16,443 bases of DNA. Source: an uncultured Oscillospiraceae bacterium. Lineage in GTDB: Bacteria > Bacillota > Clostridia > Oscillospirales > Acutalibacteraceae. A program made the position numbers and the translations under genes. Below, in pieces: positions 6,651 to 14,072 of the stretch. The stretch lies in assembly GCA_900539425.1 (NCBI GenBank), contig UQBX01000033.1:1-16443 (forward strand), given 5' to 3'. The notes beneath the pieces are model-generated. The model saw only the letters and a list, made by a program, of their open reading frames with translations, was not told the DNA's origin and made no database searches. Numbering within the stretch: position 1 is the stretch's first letter; the number at the start of each line of letters is the position of its first letter.

Positions 6651-6869
6651 ATGAACGATAAAGAATGGGAAGATGAAAACAAGAAAATAGAAGAACGCCA
6701 AAAAAAAGAAAAGCTTTTGAATGAACTTGAGTTTGATAATGAAAAGAGACTGCTTTTGGAGATCAACGATAAGCTCGGCAGTATTAAATCAATGCTCGGT
6801 TTTATAATAGGAGCAAATATTGTTTTGTTTGCTGTTTCTATTGTTTTAAGTATCCTAACAGCATCATAA
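6651..6869 (+). CDS. Small membrane-anchored coiled-coil protein, 72 aa
   Basis: I do not recognise a family. The first 45 residues are highly charged (MNDKEWEDENKKIEERQKKE and onward) and should form an amphipathic helix or coiled coil. Residues 48-70 (about SMLGFIIGANIVLFAVSIVL) form one membrane segment at the C-terminus. The likely topology is a cytoplasmic N-terminus with a C-terminal membrane anchor. A very strong ribosome binding site (AAAGGGGGG) precedes the ATG, and promoter and terminator frame the gene, so it is expressed alone. A link to the neighbouring clpC is possible only by position. Confidence 0.8.
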   Translation: MNDKEWEDENKKIEERQKKEKLLNELEFDNEKRLLLEINDKLGSIKSMLGFIIGANIVLFAVSIVLSILTAS

Positions 6870-6879
6870 ACATAAAAAA

Positions 6880-6906
6880 GCCCCGGAAGTACTTTGCTTC
6901 CGGGGC
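6880..6906. terminator. Bidirectional terminator between the small membrane gene and hisC
   Basis: A perfect 10-bp GC-rich stem (6880-6889 with 6897-6906) has a 7-base loop. On the minus strand it is followed by TTTTTTATG, serving hisC. On the plus strand it is followed by CTTTATTG, serving the gene ending at 6869. Confidence 0.92.
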
Positions 6907-6925
6907 CTTTATTGTATATTCAATA

Positions 6926-7987
6926 TTACTTAGCAAGATATTGTTTTGTCTTTTCAAGGAAAATATCCATTTCCTCATCGGTGCCTATCGTTATGCGAAC
7001 ATATTTATTTATTACAGGCTTGTTGAAATATCTTATAAATACTTTCTGTGTTTTAAGATATTCAAAATAATCTTTCATATCCTTTTCGGGATGAGCTGCC
7101 ATTAAGAAATTTGTCTGCGATTCAAGCACTTCAAAACCGAGAGATCTGAGTTCGTCTTTAACTCTTTCCCTTGTTTTGATTACCATTGAAACGGTTTTAT
7201 TGAAATAATCAACATCTTTTATTGCCGCTGTTCCTGCCGCCATTGCAATGCTGTTTACGGTGTAGCTGTTGTATGAGTTCTTAACCGCTTCAAGCTCGCT
7301 GATAAGTTTTTCACTGCCTATTGCAAAGCCTATTCTCATTCCCGCAAGGCTGCGGCTTTTAGAAAATGTTCCCGTAACAAGCAGATTTTCATATTTCTTT
7401 GTGAGTTCAACACTTGAATATCCGCCGAAATCAACATATGCTTCGTCTATTATAACAACGCAGTCTTTGTTGTAATCCATTATTTTTTCAATGAACTCCC
7501 TGCCTTCGCCCAGTGAAGTTGGCGCATTGGGGTTCGGTATAACAACACCGCCGTTTTCGGCTTTGTAGTCATCAGCATTTATTCTGAAATCACTGCCAAG
7601 CGGATAGTTTTTGTAGGGGATTGAAAAAAGCTCACACCATACGGGATAAAAACTGTAAGTTATATCAGGGTAAGCAATAGGTTTTTCGCTGTTGAAAAAT
7701 GACTGGAAAGAAAGTGCAAGCACATCGTCTGAGCCGTTTCCTATAAACACGTTTTCCTTTTTTACATTGTAAAATTCGGCAATTGCCGCCTTAAATTCAG
7801 CGGCATTAGCGTCAGGGTAAAGCTTCAGAGTATTGCAGTCAAAATTATTAATAGCCTTAATTACCGCAGGGGACGGGGGATAGGGGTTTTCGTTAGCATT
7901 AAGTTTTACGATATCCTTATCCTTGCTTTGCTCGCCGGGTACATAAGGCTCTACTTTTCTTAAATTTTTAATCCATAAATTATCCAT
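6926..7987 (-). CDS. hisC: Histidinol-phosphate aminotransferase-like PLP enzyme (HisC family)
   Basis: The 353-residue fold-type I aminotransferase would transaminate imidazole-acetol phosphate with glutamate in histidine synthesis. Key motifs are LNANENPYPPSP near the N-terminus, NGSDD (84-88), NPNAPT (152-157), DEAYVDF (181-187), the PLP Lys210 in TFSKSRSLAG, and Arg218 in GMRIGF. Length fits HisC. The second ATG (7987) is chosen because CAGAGGT (7994-8000) is seven bases from it but touches the first ATG (7991-7993). It has its own promoter and is not in a his operon. HisC relatives acting on other aromatic or phosphorylated amino acids cannot be told apart by motif alone, so the family is secure and the substrate less so. 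Confidence 0.9.
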   Translation of the reverse strand: MDNLWIKNLRKVEPYVPGEQSKDKDIVKLNANENPYPPSPAVIKAINNFDCNTLKLYPDANAAEFKAAIAEFYNVKKENVFIGNGSDDVLALSFQSFFNSEKPIAYPDITYSFYPVWCELFSIPYKNYPLGSDFRINADDYKAENGGVVIPNPNAPTSLGEGREFIEKIMDYNKDCVVIIDEAYVDFGGYSSVELTKKYENLLVTGTFSKSRSLAGMRIGFAIGSEKLISELEAVKNSYNSYTVNSIAMAAGTAAIKDVDYFNKTVSMVIKTRERVKDELRSLGFEVLESQTNFLMAAHPEKDMKDYFEYLKTQKVFIRYFNKPVINKYVRITIGTDEEMDIFLEKTKQYLAK

Positions 7988-8004
7988 ATTCATACCTCTG
8001 TGAT

Positions 8005-8033
8005 ATTATATCAGTATAAAACTCTGTTTGCAA
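8005..8033 (-). promoter_or_regulatory. Promoter of hisC
   Basis: On the minus strand there is a -35 TTGCAA (8028-8033), a 17-base spacer and a perfect -10 TATAAT (8005-8010). The predicted transcription start, about seven bases downstream, falls at or inside the AGAGG ribosome binding site, so the leader would be only about 10-12 bases. Confidence 0.8.
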
Positions 8034-8095
8034 GTGTGCCTTGACAGCGTGGAGTACGCTTTTTCGGTCTTTACCGCCTAAAGTTTAAATATTTA

Positions 8096-8124
8096 TTGTA
8101 GACGGGTTGTTTTTATGATAAAAT
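8096..8124 (+). promoter_or_regulatory. Promoter of rmuC
   Basis: The -35 TTGTAG (8096-8101), a 17-base spacer and a -10 TAAAAT (8119-8124) have an extended TG at 8116-8117. It lies 25 bases before the start codon. Confidence 0.75.
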
Positions 8125-8149
8125 ATAAGTCAGTTATATGGAGGTAATT

Positions 8150-9382
8150 ATGGAGATTTTAATTGTGATATTGCTTGCGGTGCTCATAGTAATAAGCACG
8201 GCGGCTCTTATAATTTCAATAAAGAATAAACCGAAAGAGGATAATTCTGCGGACGAAATAAAGCCTGTTGCTCAAAAGCTGGACAATCTTTCGGGCAGGC
8301 TTGATTTTCTTACATCTCAGACCGATAAATCCCTGCGCGAAGTCTCAAGAAATATGCAGGAGCTTACGGAAAAAAATTATCAGCAGATGATAAAGATAAA
8401 CGAAACGCTTACCGATAATTCCGAAAAGCAGGCTGAAAAGATATCCGCGTCCATAACAAAAATGCAGGACAGCAATGAGAAAAAGCTTGATGAAATGCGT
8501 AAAACGGTTGATGAAAAACTTGCCGATACTCTCAATCAGCGCCTTAACGCTTCATTCAAGACTGTTTCAGAACAGCTTTCAAATGTTTATAAGAGCCTGG
8601 GCGAAATGAAAGAGCTTTCGTCCGGAGTTACTGATAATGTAAAAAGCCTCAACAAGGTGCTTACAAACGTAAAGGCAAGAGGTACATGGGCGGAAGTTCA
8701 GCTTGGCAATATACTTGATGAAACAATTCCGAATATGTATGAATCAAATGTAAAAACCAACCCCGCTTATGACGGCAGGGTGGAATTTGCGGTGCGTATC
8801 CCTGCTAAGGATAATGACGGAATTACATATCTGCCGATAGATTCAAAATTCCCGATGGAAGATTATATAAGGCTTTCAGACGCCGCAGAGCAGGGCAATT
8901 ACGATGAACTTGAAAAGGCAAGAAAGGCTCTTGAAAACAGGGTTAAGGACGAAGCAAAGCTTGTAAAAAAATATATTGCCCCGCCTAATACAACACCGTT
9001 TGCAATTCTTTATCTTGCAACGGAGGGATTGTACGCCGAGATAGCTTCAGGCAAGAGCGGTCTTGCGGAAACTCTTCAGGCGCAGGGTGTGATGATAGCA
9101 GGCCCCAGCACTATTACAGCTCTGCTCAATTCGCTTGCAATGGGCTTCAGAACTATTGCAATCAATAAAAAGGCAAACGAAGTATGGAAAGTTTTAGGCG
9201 CCGCAAAAACTCAGTATGAAAAATTCGGCACGCTTCTTCAAAAAGCAAAGGATAAAATTGAGGCGGCAGGAAAAGCGCTTGATGAGGCAGACCACCGCAA
9301 TTCCATAATTCAGAAAAACCTTAAAAGTGTTGAGATGCTTGAGTCAAACACTGCAAATGATATTCTGGGAATTGAGGAGTAA
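8150..9382 (+). CDS. rmuC: RmuC-family protein (DNA recombination/limitation of rearrangement)
   Basis: The 410-residue product has an N-terminal membrane anchor (residues 2-24), a long coiled coil (about 36-170) and the RmuC nuclease-like domain. Conserved motifs are GTWAEVQLGNIL (178-189) and LPIDSKFP (228-235). E. coli RmuC limits recombination at inverted repeats and is predicted to have a PD-(D/E)XK-type fold; biochemical activity in this family is poorly defined. The layout and length fit the family. The ATG at 8150 is preferred because GGAGG (8140-8144) is five bases upstream; the in-frame ATG at 8138 overlaps that ribosome binding site. It is divergent from hisC and ends at a terminator. 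Confidence 0.93.
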   Translation: MEILIVILLAVLIVISTAALIISIKNKPKEDNSADEIKPVAQKLDNLSGRLDFLTSQTDKSLREVSRNMQELTEKNYQQMIKINETLTDNSEKQAEKISASITKMQDSNEKKLDEMRKTVDEKLADTLNQRLNASFKTVSEQLSNVYKSLGEMKELSSGVTDNVKSLNKVLTNVKARGTWAEVQLGNILDETIPNMYESNVKTNPAYDGRVEFAVRIPAKDNDGITYLPIDSKFPMEDYIRLSDAAEQGNYDELEKARKALENRVKDEAKLVKKYIAPPNTTPFAILYLATEGLYAEIASGKSGLAETLQAQGVMIAGPSTITALLNSLAMGFRTIAINKKANEVWKVLGAAKTQYEKFGTLLQKAKDKIEAAGKALDEADHRNSIIQKNLKSVEMLESNTANDILGIEE

Positions 9383-9392
9383 TAAAAATAAA

Positions 9393-9423
9393 AGTCCCGA
9401 CGGCAATTTAAGCCGTCGGGATT
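9393..9423. terminator. Bidirectional terminator between rmuC and the radical SAM gene
   Basis: A 10-bp perfect GC-rich core (9395-9404 with 9412-9421), extended by two weaker pairs, has a 7-base loop. The minus-strand side continues as CTTTTATTTTTATT and the plus-strand side as TTATTTATT, so it can serve both convergent genes. Confidence 0.92.
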
Positions 9424-9428
9424 ATTTA

Positions 9429-10526
9429 TTATGATTTGCTGTTTTTAAGATTATCAAAATATTCGAAAAGCGGCAGACATTCTTTGAAAAACTTTTTATA
9501 CGCTCGGCAGTAGTCGGCGCTTTGCCTTGTGCGTTTGCAGCCTCCTGCCCTGCAAAGCTTCAGATATTCACAGTCTGCACATCTTTCAGGCATTTCGGCG
9601 CTGCCGTTAACAAATTTTTTAGCAGTATCGCAGAAAGCAATATCCTCAAATGCTAATTCATTTATGTTGCCAAGCAGGTATTCATCAGTGCAGTAAAAAT
9701 CGCAGGGGTACATATTTCCGTTGCTCTCACAAACGAACTGGCGGGAGCAAAAACCGTTCATTCCGCATTGCTCAGATGCTCCGCCCAGCCAAAGCCGTAC
9801 CCAGTTGTCAAACTGTCTGACGCTTATGTATCTGCCTTTTTTGTAATCATCGGCGTACAGAGGGAAAACATCGGTCAGAAAATCGGCATATTCACTGGCT
9901 GTCATGAAAAGCTCACTGTCACCCTCAAAGCCAAATGGCTTAAGGCAAGGGATAAACTGAATGTTTTTGAATCCCTCGCTTTTGAAAAATTTATAGATTT
10001 CGGCGCCTTTTCTTGAGGAATATCCTGTTAAAACGGCTACCACATTGAACTGAGCGCCGTGTTTTTTCAGTATTTCGGCAGCTTTCAGAATTCTGTAAAA
10101 TGAATTTCTGCCTTTTTCGTCTTTTCTGAATTTGTTTGCTTCAAAATCTCCGTCAAGGCTAAGTCCTGTGAGAAAATTATTATTTGCAAAAAACTGAGCC
10201 CATTCTGCGTTAATAAGCATGCCGTTTGTCTGAATATTCAAAAAAACAGGGTTGTTATGTGTGTTAAGTTCGTTTAGGTCTGCAACAAAATTTCTGTAAT
10301 AATCAATTCCTGCAAGAGTTGGCTCACCGCCCTGAAATGTAAATGATACGGGTGCGCCGTCTGCAAACGAAAGGGATTTTTTTATCAGTGCTGCGGCGGT
10401 TTCTCGCGTCATCAAAGCGTATTGGCTTTGCTCTCTGTTTTGCGCTACATCTTTGTAAAAACAGTATTCACACCGCAGGTTGCAAAGCGCAGAAGCGGGT
10501 TTTACCATTATAGACAGCGGCGGCAT
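9429..10526 (-). CDS. Radical SAM/SPASM protein, anaerobic sulfatase-maturase-like (anSME)
   Basis: The 365-residue enzyme should oxidise an active-site Cys or Ser of a sulfatase to formylglycine using S-adenosylmethionine and Fe-S clusters. The N-terminus has the radical SAM motif C15-x3-C19-x2-C22 in CNLRCEYCFY, then FQGGEPTLAG (64-73) and GLSLDG (121-126). The C-terminal SPASM region holds QCGMNGFCSRQF (253-264) and YPCDFYCTD (273-281), where D276 matches the proposed catalytic Asp of the Clostridium perfringens enzyme. C316, C319, C325, C330 and C340 follow as cluster ligands. Length fits anSME (about 370). GGGAGGA lies five bases before the ATG. It follows the AraC gene by 24 bases. No sulfatase is encoded in this window, so the substrate lies elsewhere or differs. 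Confidence 0.88.
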   Translation of the reverse strand: MPPLSIMVKPASALCNLRCEYCFYKDVAQNREQSQYALMTRETAAALIKKSLSFADGAPVSFTFQGGEPTLAGIDYYRNFVADLNELNTHNNPVFLNIQTNGMLINAEWAQFFANNNFLTGLSLDGDFEANKFRKDEKGRNSFYRILKAAEILKKHGAQFNVVAVLTGYSSRKGAEIYKFFKSEGFKNIQFIPCLKPFGFEGDSELFMTASEYADFLTDVFPLYADDYKKGRYISVRQFDNWVRLWLGGASEQCGMNGFCSRQFVCESNGNMYPCDFYCTDEYLLGNINELAFEDIAFCDTAKKFVNGSAEMPERCADCEYLKLCRAGGCKRTRQSADYCRAYKKFFKECLPLFEYFDNLKNSKS

Positions 10527-10550
10527 ACTATTCCTCCCAACAGTGTGAGT

Positions 10551-11300
10551 TTATTTTTTCGGCTTTACTGCGGCTGCAAATTCGCCAGGAGTTGTGCCGT
10601 ATTCTTTTTTAAATACAGCCGTAAAATGCGACTTGGAACAAAAACATAAAGCATCGCATACCTGAGAAATATCGGCGCCTTCCCACAGAAGTGTTCTTGC
10701 TGCTTCAAGGCGACGCTTCATAATATAACTTCCGAGCGCAGTGCCTGTTTCTTTTCTGAATAAATGGGAAATATAATCAGCTGAAAGACCAAGTTCCGCG
10801 GCAACGGAAGCTACGGTGATTTTTTTGTTTAGGTTTTTGCTGATATAAGAAACGCACTTTCTCACGTGAGGTGAATATTTAAGTTCGCGTTTTGACTTTG
10901 CCACATTCTGTGTAAGGCTGTATATATTTTTAAGCAGACACCCCATTACTTCTGCGTCGCTTTCAAGATTGTCTATGGTTTTTATGAATCTGTCTGAGAA
11001 TGAATAAGCGTCGTCCTCATTAAGCCCGCCCTGTATGGCATATCTTGTTGCAAGCGTTATACTGCTGACTGCCATATATTTTCTCTGCATAAGGCTGTTT
11101 TCACTCATTTTGCCTACAAATATTCCGCCGTCAGAATGGCGCTTTATCTCTTCAATAAGTCTGTTTACATCGCCCTGCTCAATGCACGAAAACAGTCGTA
11201 TCTCATCACGGTATGGCGTGTGGCCTGCTGAGGTTTCGTTCAGTTCATCTGTAAGTTCGTCAGGAACGAAATTAATGCTTAAAAGCTCGTCATATTTCAT
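10551..11300 (-). CDS. AraC-family transcriptional regulator
   Basis: The 249-residue protein has a C-terminal AraC-type double helix-turn-helix (about 145-245), including VASVAAELGLSADYISHLFR (163-182) and the second HTH ISQVCDALCFCSKSHFTAVF (211-230). The N-terminal part (about 30-135) is all-helical, resembling the sensor region of many clostridial AraC regulators rather than a cupin sugar-binding domain. The start at 11300 follows GGGAGTGA by six bases; an in-frame ATG at 11348 lacks a site. It lies 24 bases upstream of the radical SAM gene and 110 bases downstream of the phosphoesterase gene. It probably regulates this cluster or itself through the repeated TTCCGCTGT boxes in its leader. 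The inducer is unknown. Confidence 0.9.
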   Translation of the reverse strand: MKYDELLSINFVPDELTDELNETSAGHTPYRDEIRLFSCIEQGDVNRLIEEIKRHSDGGIFVGKMSENSLMQRKYMAVSSITLATRYAIQGGLNEDDAYSFSDRFIKTIDNLESDAEVMGCLLKNIYSLTQNVAKSKRELKYSPHVRKCVSYISKNLNKKITVASVAAELGLSADYISHLFRKETGTALGSYIMKRRLEAARTLLWEGADISQVCDALCFCSKSHFTAVFKKEYGTTPGEFAAAVKPKK

Positions 11301-11352
11301 ATAATCACTCCCGCTTTCAGCATAGCGCGAACAGGTTTTGCCAGTCAAATAT

Positions 11353-11392
11353 CCGCTGTTATTGACAGCGGAATTATGCCAAAACAGCGGAA
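11353..11392 (-). promoter_or_regulatory. Repeated TCCGCTGT boxes in the AraC leader
   Basis: On the minus strand TTCCGCTGT occurs twice in the same orientation (11384-11392 and 11365-11373, offset 19 bp). A third copy is inverted (11353-11359), so 11352-11372 forms a perfect 8-bp stem with a TATTG loop. The boxes follow a TATAAT (11395-11400), so they begin at the expected transcription start. Direct repeats at nearly two helical turns suit an AraC-type dimer site. Alternatively the hairpin is a partial terminator or attenuator after the phosphoesterase gene; it has no good T-run. Confidence 0.5.
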
Positions 11393-11394
11393 AT

Positions 11395-11400
11395 ATTATA
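11395..11400 (-). promoter_or_regulatory. Candidate -10 box for the AraC gene
   Basis: A perfect TATAAT lies on the minus strand just after the phosphoesterase stop codon. No convincing -35 is found at 17 bases, which fits an activator-dependent promoter. Confidence 0.45.
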
Positions 11401-11410
11401 TAGACTGCTG

Positions 11411-12505
11411 TTATCCGAGAAAGAATTTCAGCAGAATTATTATTATTGCAATTACAGCAATTACGGCAACTATCTTTATGCCTCTGCTGACTGCGTCAAA
11501 CATGTTTGTGGGCATTATCTGCAAAATGCAAAAACGCAGTTTTTCTTTAACCTTTTTTCCTATTATATTACGGTATCTAACATCGTAAGTGTTGTATGTT
11601 CCGTCTTTTTTGAGGTTTATCATTCTGACTCCGCGGTCAAGTCCCGGCCCGTAAACGTGAAATCCTGCGCCCTGTGTGTAGCCGAGATCTATACCGCGAA
11701 CCTTTCCGTTAAAGGAATTGTTGTGGTCATGTCCGAAATAAATGCCTTTTACATCGCCTTTTTCAGCCATGGCGTCAAATTCTCCGCTGTTTTCCATCGG
11801 GTCGGCAGGGGATTCTTTCATAAATCCTTCTTTGTTAACCTTATCTCTGTTGAGTATGTACCATTTTCCTGCATGATTTCTGAATCCCTGCTGTGCGCCT
11901 TTTACATTCTTTTTCACTTCAAGCAAAAGTTCCATTACCTCAGGTACAGGGATATGCTGAATTACTATTGAGTTTATAACATGGCCGTATTTTCTTTCAT
12001 AATTGTCACGCACGCTTTGATACCATTCTATCTGATTTGCGTGCACATTGTCATATCCTATGCTCAGGCTTGAATGGCTGTCAATAAGATAAAGCAGAAA
12101 TTTCGGCTCATCACCGTCGGCAATTTCTATTACCTGATTTGCGCATCCGTCAATTCCCGGTTCGCTTTCTCCCACAAAGCAGTCTATTTTTTTATATATT
12201 GCAAACTGCTCTCTGTTTGTAAGTCCAACCTGCCTGTCATGGTTTCCGAAGCATATGGCAAACGGTATTTTTCTTGAAACAGCAGGGTAGGTAAGTTCTC
12301 TCAGCACTCTTTCCACTTTTTCGGCATTGCCGTTAAAGCTGGCTTTTCCCCATATCTGATCACCCGAATATACGATTAAATCCGGATTTTCACGTTCTAT
12401 TGCCGTGTTTATAAGGTTGAGTGTGTCAGGGCTTACTTTTCCGCCCTCCTGCGTGTCTGCGATCTGCATTATCCTGAATTCGTCGCCTTTAAAGCTGAGT
12501 TTCAT
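11411..12505 (-). CDS. Calcineurin-like metallophosphoesterase with C-terminal membrane anchor
   Basis: The 364-residue binuclear-metal hydrolase would cleave phosphate esters. Metal-site motifs are D17-T-Q19 (the usual His of DxH replaced by Gln), GDQ (48-50), GNHD (87-90), QHIP with H184, and GHDH (258-261). There is no signal peptide. One hydrophobic segment at the very C-terminus (about 344-363, AVIAVIAIIIILLKFF) predicts a tail-anchored enzyme with its active site in the cytoplasm. The start has GGAGG seven bases upstream. It follows the OPA transporter by 34 bases in the same direction. Import of a phosphorylated compound and dephosphorylation at the inner membrane face is an inference from this pairing. 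The exact substrate, possibly a phosphodiester, is unknown. Confidence 0.85.
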   Translation of the reverse strand: MKLSFKGDEFRIMQIADTQEGGKVSPDTLNLINTAIERENPDLIVYSGDQIWGKASFNGNAEKVERVLRELTYPAVSRKIPFAICFGNHDRQVGLTNREQFAIYKKIDCFVGESEPGIDGCANQVIEIADGDEPKFLLYLIDSHSSLSIGYDNVHANQIEWYQSVRDNYERKYGHVINSIVIQHIPVPEVMELLLEVKKNVKGAQQGFRNHAGKWYILNRDKVNKEGFMKESPADPMENSGEFDAMAEKGDVKGIYFGHDHNNSFNGKVRGIDLGYTQGAGFHVYGPGLDRGVRMINLKKDGTYNTYDVRYRNIIGKKVKEKLRFCILQIMPTNMFDAVSRGIKIVAVIAVIAIIIILLKFFLG

Positions 12506-12539
12506 ATTTTTTCCTCCATGCCAGAGTTATATTGTATGT

Positions 12540-13790
12540 TTATTGTTGTTTTATGAATTTTTTCCATGGCTTTACGCACAGTATTGTGATGATTGCAGCC
12601 GCCCCTGCAAGAGCAAGCCACATTATAAAGAGCATACTCCATCCGCCGCCAGTGTCAAGTATCTCTCCTGCGCTTATGTTCAGCAGGCCGCAGCCTATGT
12701 ATGCAACGGCGTTAAGCAGGCCTCCAACCGTACCTGTGCGCCCGTAATTTGAATAATGCAGCGGCACCATTGTAATCAGCATAACATTTATTGCAAACAT
12801 AGAGTTTGTAATTCCCGCCATGCATATAAGTGAAAGAAGTGCGCTTTTTGTTCCGATGGTCATAAGCACTATCAGAAAAACAGCTGCTATTCCGAAAAAT
12901 GCCGCTGATGTAGCAAGCTCATTCTTTAGCTTCTTGTTAAGCTCTTTTGCTATGTACGCTCCTGTTACATTCACAACCGGAAGCGCCATTGTGAGCAGCA
13001 GGGAAAGGCTGGTGCCCATACCGTACTGGTTTTTTAAATAAGTCGGTATCCACTGTGTAACGCTGTCCTTTAGCGTTCCCTGTATTGCTATGGGTATCAT
13101 CAGGGCGGCAGTTCCGCTTATAAGTATCAGTTTTCCGAGCTTTCCTAAAGATACGGCTTTGCCCTGCTTTATTTCTGCGGGCTCGGCTTTTGCTTTCGGC
13201 ATCTTTTTTAATGAGTGAGTTCCGGCATACCAGTATGCCGCCACGGCTATAACTATTGCACCGCTTATCAAAAATACATATTTCCACGGCGCAAATAACA
13301 GCGTTACAAGGCTTACACCGTAGCTTGCCAAAGTTCCGAGCGGAACGGTGGTTGAAATGTCAACTCCGAATTTCAGCTTTTCTCCCTCGCTGTAATAATC
13401 GCCGGCGAGTTTAAGTATGGGTGCCCACACAAGTGCCTGTGCAATACCGTTTAGCGCCCATAAAATCGTAATGGCAGTGTATGAGTAATAGAAAATATAT
13501 ATAACAATGTTGCTCAGCCCTGACGCAAGCACTCCCGCAAATATAAGAAATCTTGCTGATATCTTATCTCCGAGAACACCGCTGAAAAGCTGGCCTGCAC
13601 CGTAGCTTATGAAAAATGCGGATGATATTGCCGCAGTCTGGCTCTGCGTAAAAGCTCCGTCACTTATAAGATCCGGCATAACTGCAGAAAAATTCAGTCT
13701 GCATATATATGTTGAAAAATAAGCAATCCAGCACAGCAGAAAAAGTCGTCCGTTGTAAGCGGTTTTGTAACCGAAGTTCTGTTGCTTCAT
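12540..13790 (-). CDS. MFS transporter of the organophosphate:phosphate antiporter (OPA) type
   Basis: The 416-residue, 12-helix major facilitator protein resembles GlpT/UhpT/UhpC: the first helix ends in STYICRLNFSAVMPDL (26-41), with an OPA-like Arg31, and motif A GVLGDKISAR (71-80) lies between helices 2 and 3. A basic loop (about 190-215, KKMPKAKAE) separates the two halves. OPA carriers usually exchange glycerol-3-phosphate or hexose phosphates for phosphate; the substrate here cannot be read. The ATG at 13790 is chosen, with AGAGG ten bases upstream, because the longer frame begins at a TTG that overlaps the promoter. It is the first gene of the minus-strand cluster and divergent from the GPH symporter. 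Confidence 0.85.
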   Translation of the reverse strand: MKQQNFGYKTAYNGRLFLLCWIAYFSTYICRLNFSAVMPDLISDGAFTQSQTAAISSAFFISYGAGQLFSGVLGDKISARFLIFAGVLASGLSNIVIYIFYYSYTAITILWALNGIAQALVWAPILKLAGDYYSEGEKLKFGVDISTTVPLGTLASYGVSLVTLLFAPWKYVFLISGAIVIAVAAYWYAGTHSLKKMPKAKAEPAEIKQGKAVSLGKLGKLILISGTAALMIPIAIQGTLKDSVTQWIPTYLKNQYGMGTSLSLLLTMALPVVNVTGAYIAKELNKKLKNELATSAAFFGIAAVFLIVLMTIGTKSALLSLICMAGITNSMFAINVMLITMVPLHYSNYGRTGTVGGLLNAVAYIGCGLLNISAGEILDTGGGWSMLFIMWLALAGAAAIITILCVKPWKKFIKQQ

Positions 13791-13826
13791 AGCCGTGAAA
13801 CCTCTTGCAATGTTTATTTCATCACC

Positions 13827-13832
13827 ATTATA
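13827..13832 (-). promoter_or_regulatory. -10 box of the OPA-transporter promoter
   Basis: A perfect TATAAT on the minus strand lies 36 bases upstream of the ATG at 13790. The -35 is weak (TTTTAA at 17 bases), suggesting regulated expression. The leader would be about 30 bases. Confidence 0.55.
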
Positions 13833-13999
13833 ATACAAAAAAGGCGTAATTAAAAGAAATTTATTTTAATCAGTATAATATTAGCAATTTTTGAAACCTG
13901 TTCAATACACCTTTAAGGATAGAAAACATATTGTCAGCTTTTGCAAATCTTCTGAATACTACGCATAGCATAGTCAGTGATACTGCCCCAACATTACTG
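13833..13999. other. Divergent intergenic region, nothing recognised
   Basis: Between the two divergent promoters lies about 165 bases of AT-rich DNA. A 74-codon minus-strand frame crosses it but has no ribosome binding site and overlaps the symporter start. I see no riboswitch, RNA gene or clear operator. Confidence 0.5.
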
Positions 14000-14028
14000 T
14001 TGTTTGTTATAGCCTGATATGATATAAT
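14000..14028 (+). promoter_or_regulatory. Promoter of the GPH symporter gene
   Basis: The -35 TTGTTT (14000-14005), a 17-base spacer and a perfect -10 TATAAT (14023-14028) have an extended TG at 14020-14021. It lies 44 bases before the GTG start. Confidence 0.75.
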
Positions 14029-14047
14029 TAATTTGCATTCTTGCGCA

Positions 14048-14061
14048 TAAAAACGCTTAAC
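14048..14061 (+). promoter_or_regulatory. Weak cre-like (CcpA) site in the symporter leader
   Basis: TAAAAACGCTTAAC shares the AAAACGCTT core of the CcpA operator consensus but misses three flanking positions. It lies downstream of the promoter and next to the ribosome binding site, where a repressor site would act on a sugar transporter gene. Confidence 0.25.
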
Positions 14062-14072
14062 GGAGGGGTACT

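Noticed and set aside
8046..8065. AGCGT-GGAGT-ACGCT hairpin followed by five T between hisC and rmuC
   Set aside because: The stem is only five pairs and no gene ends upstream on that strand, so it is unlikely to be a functional terminator.
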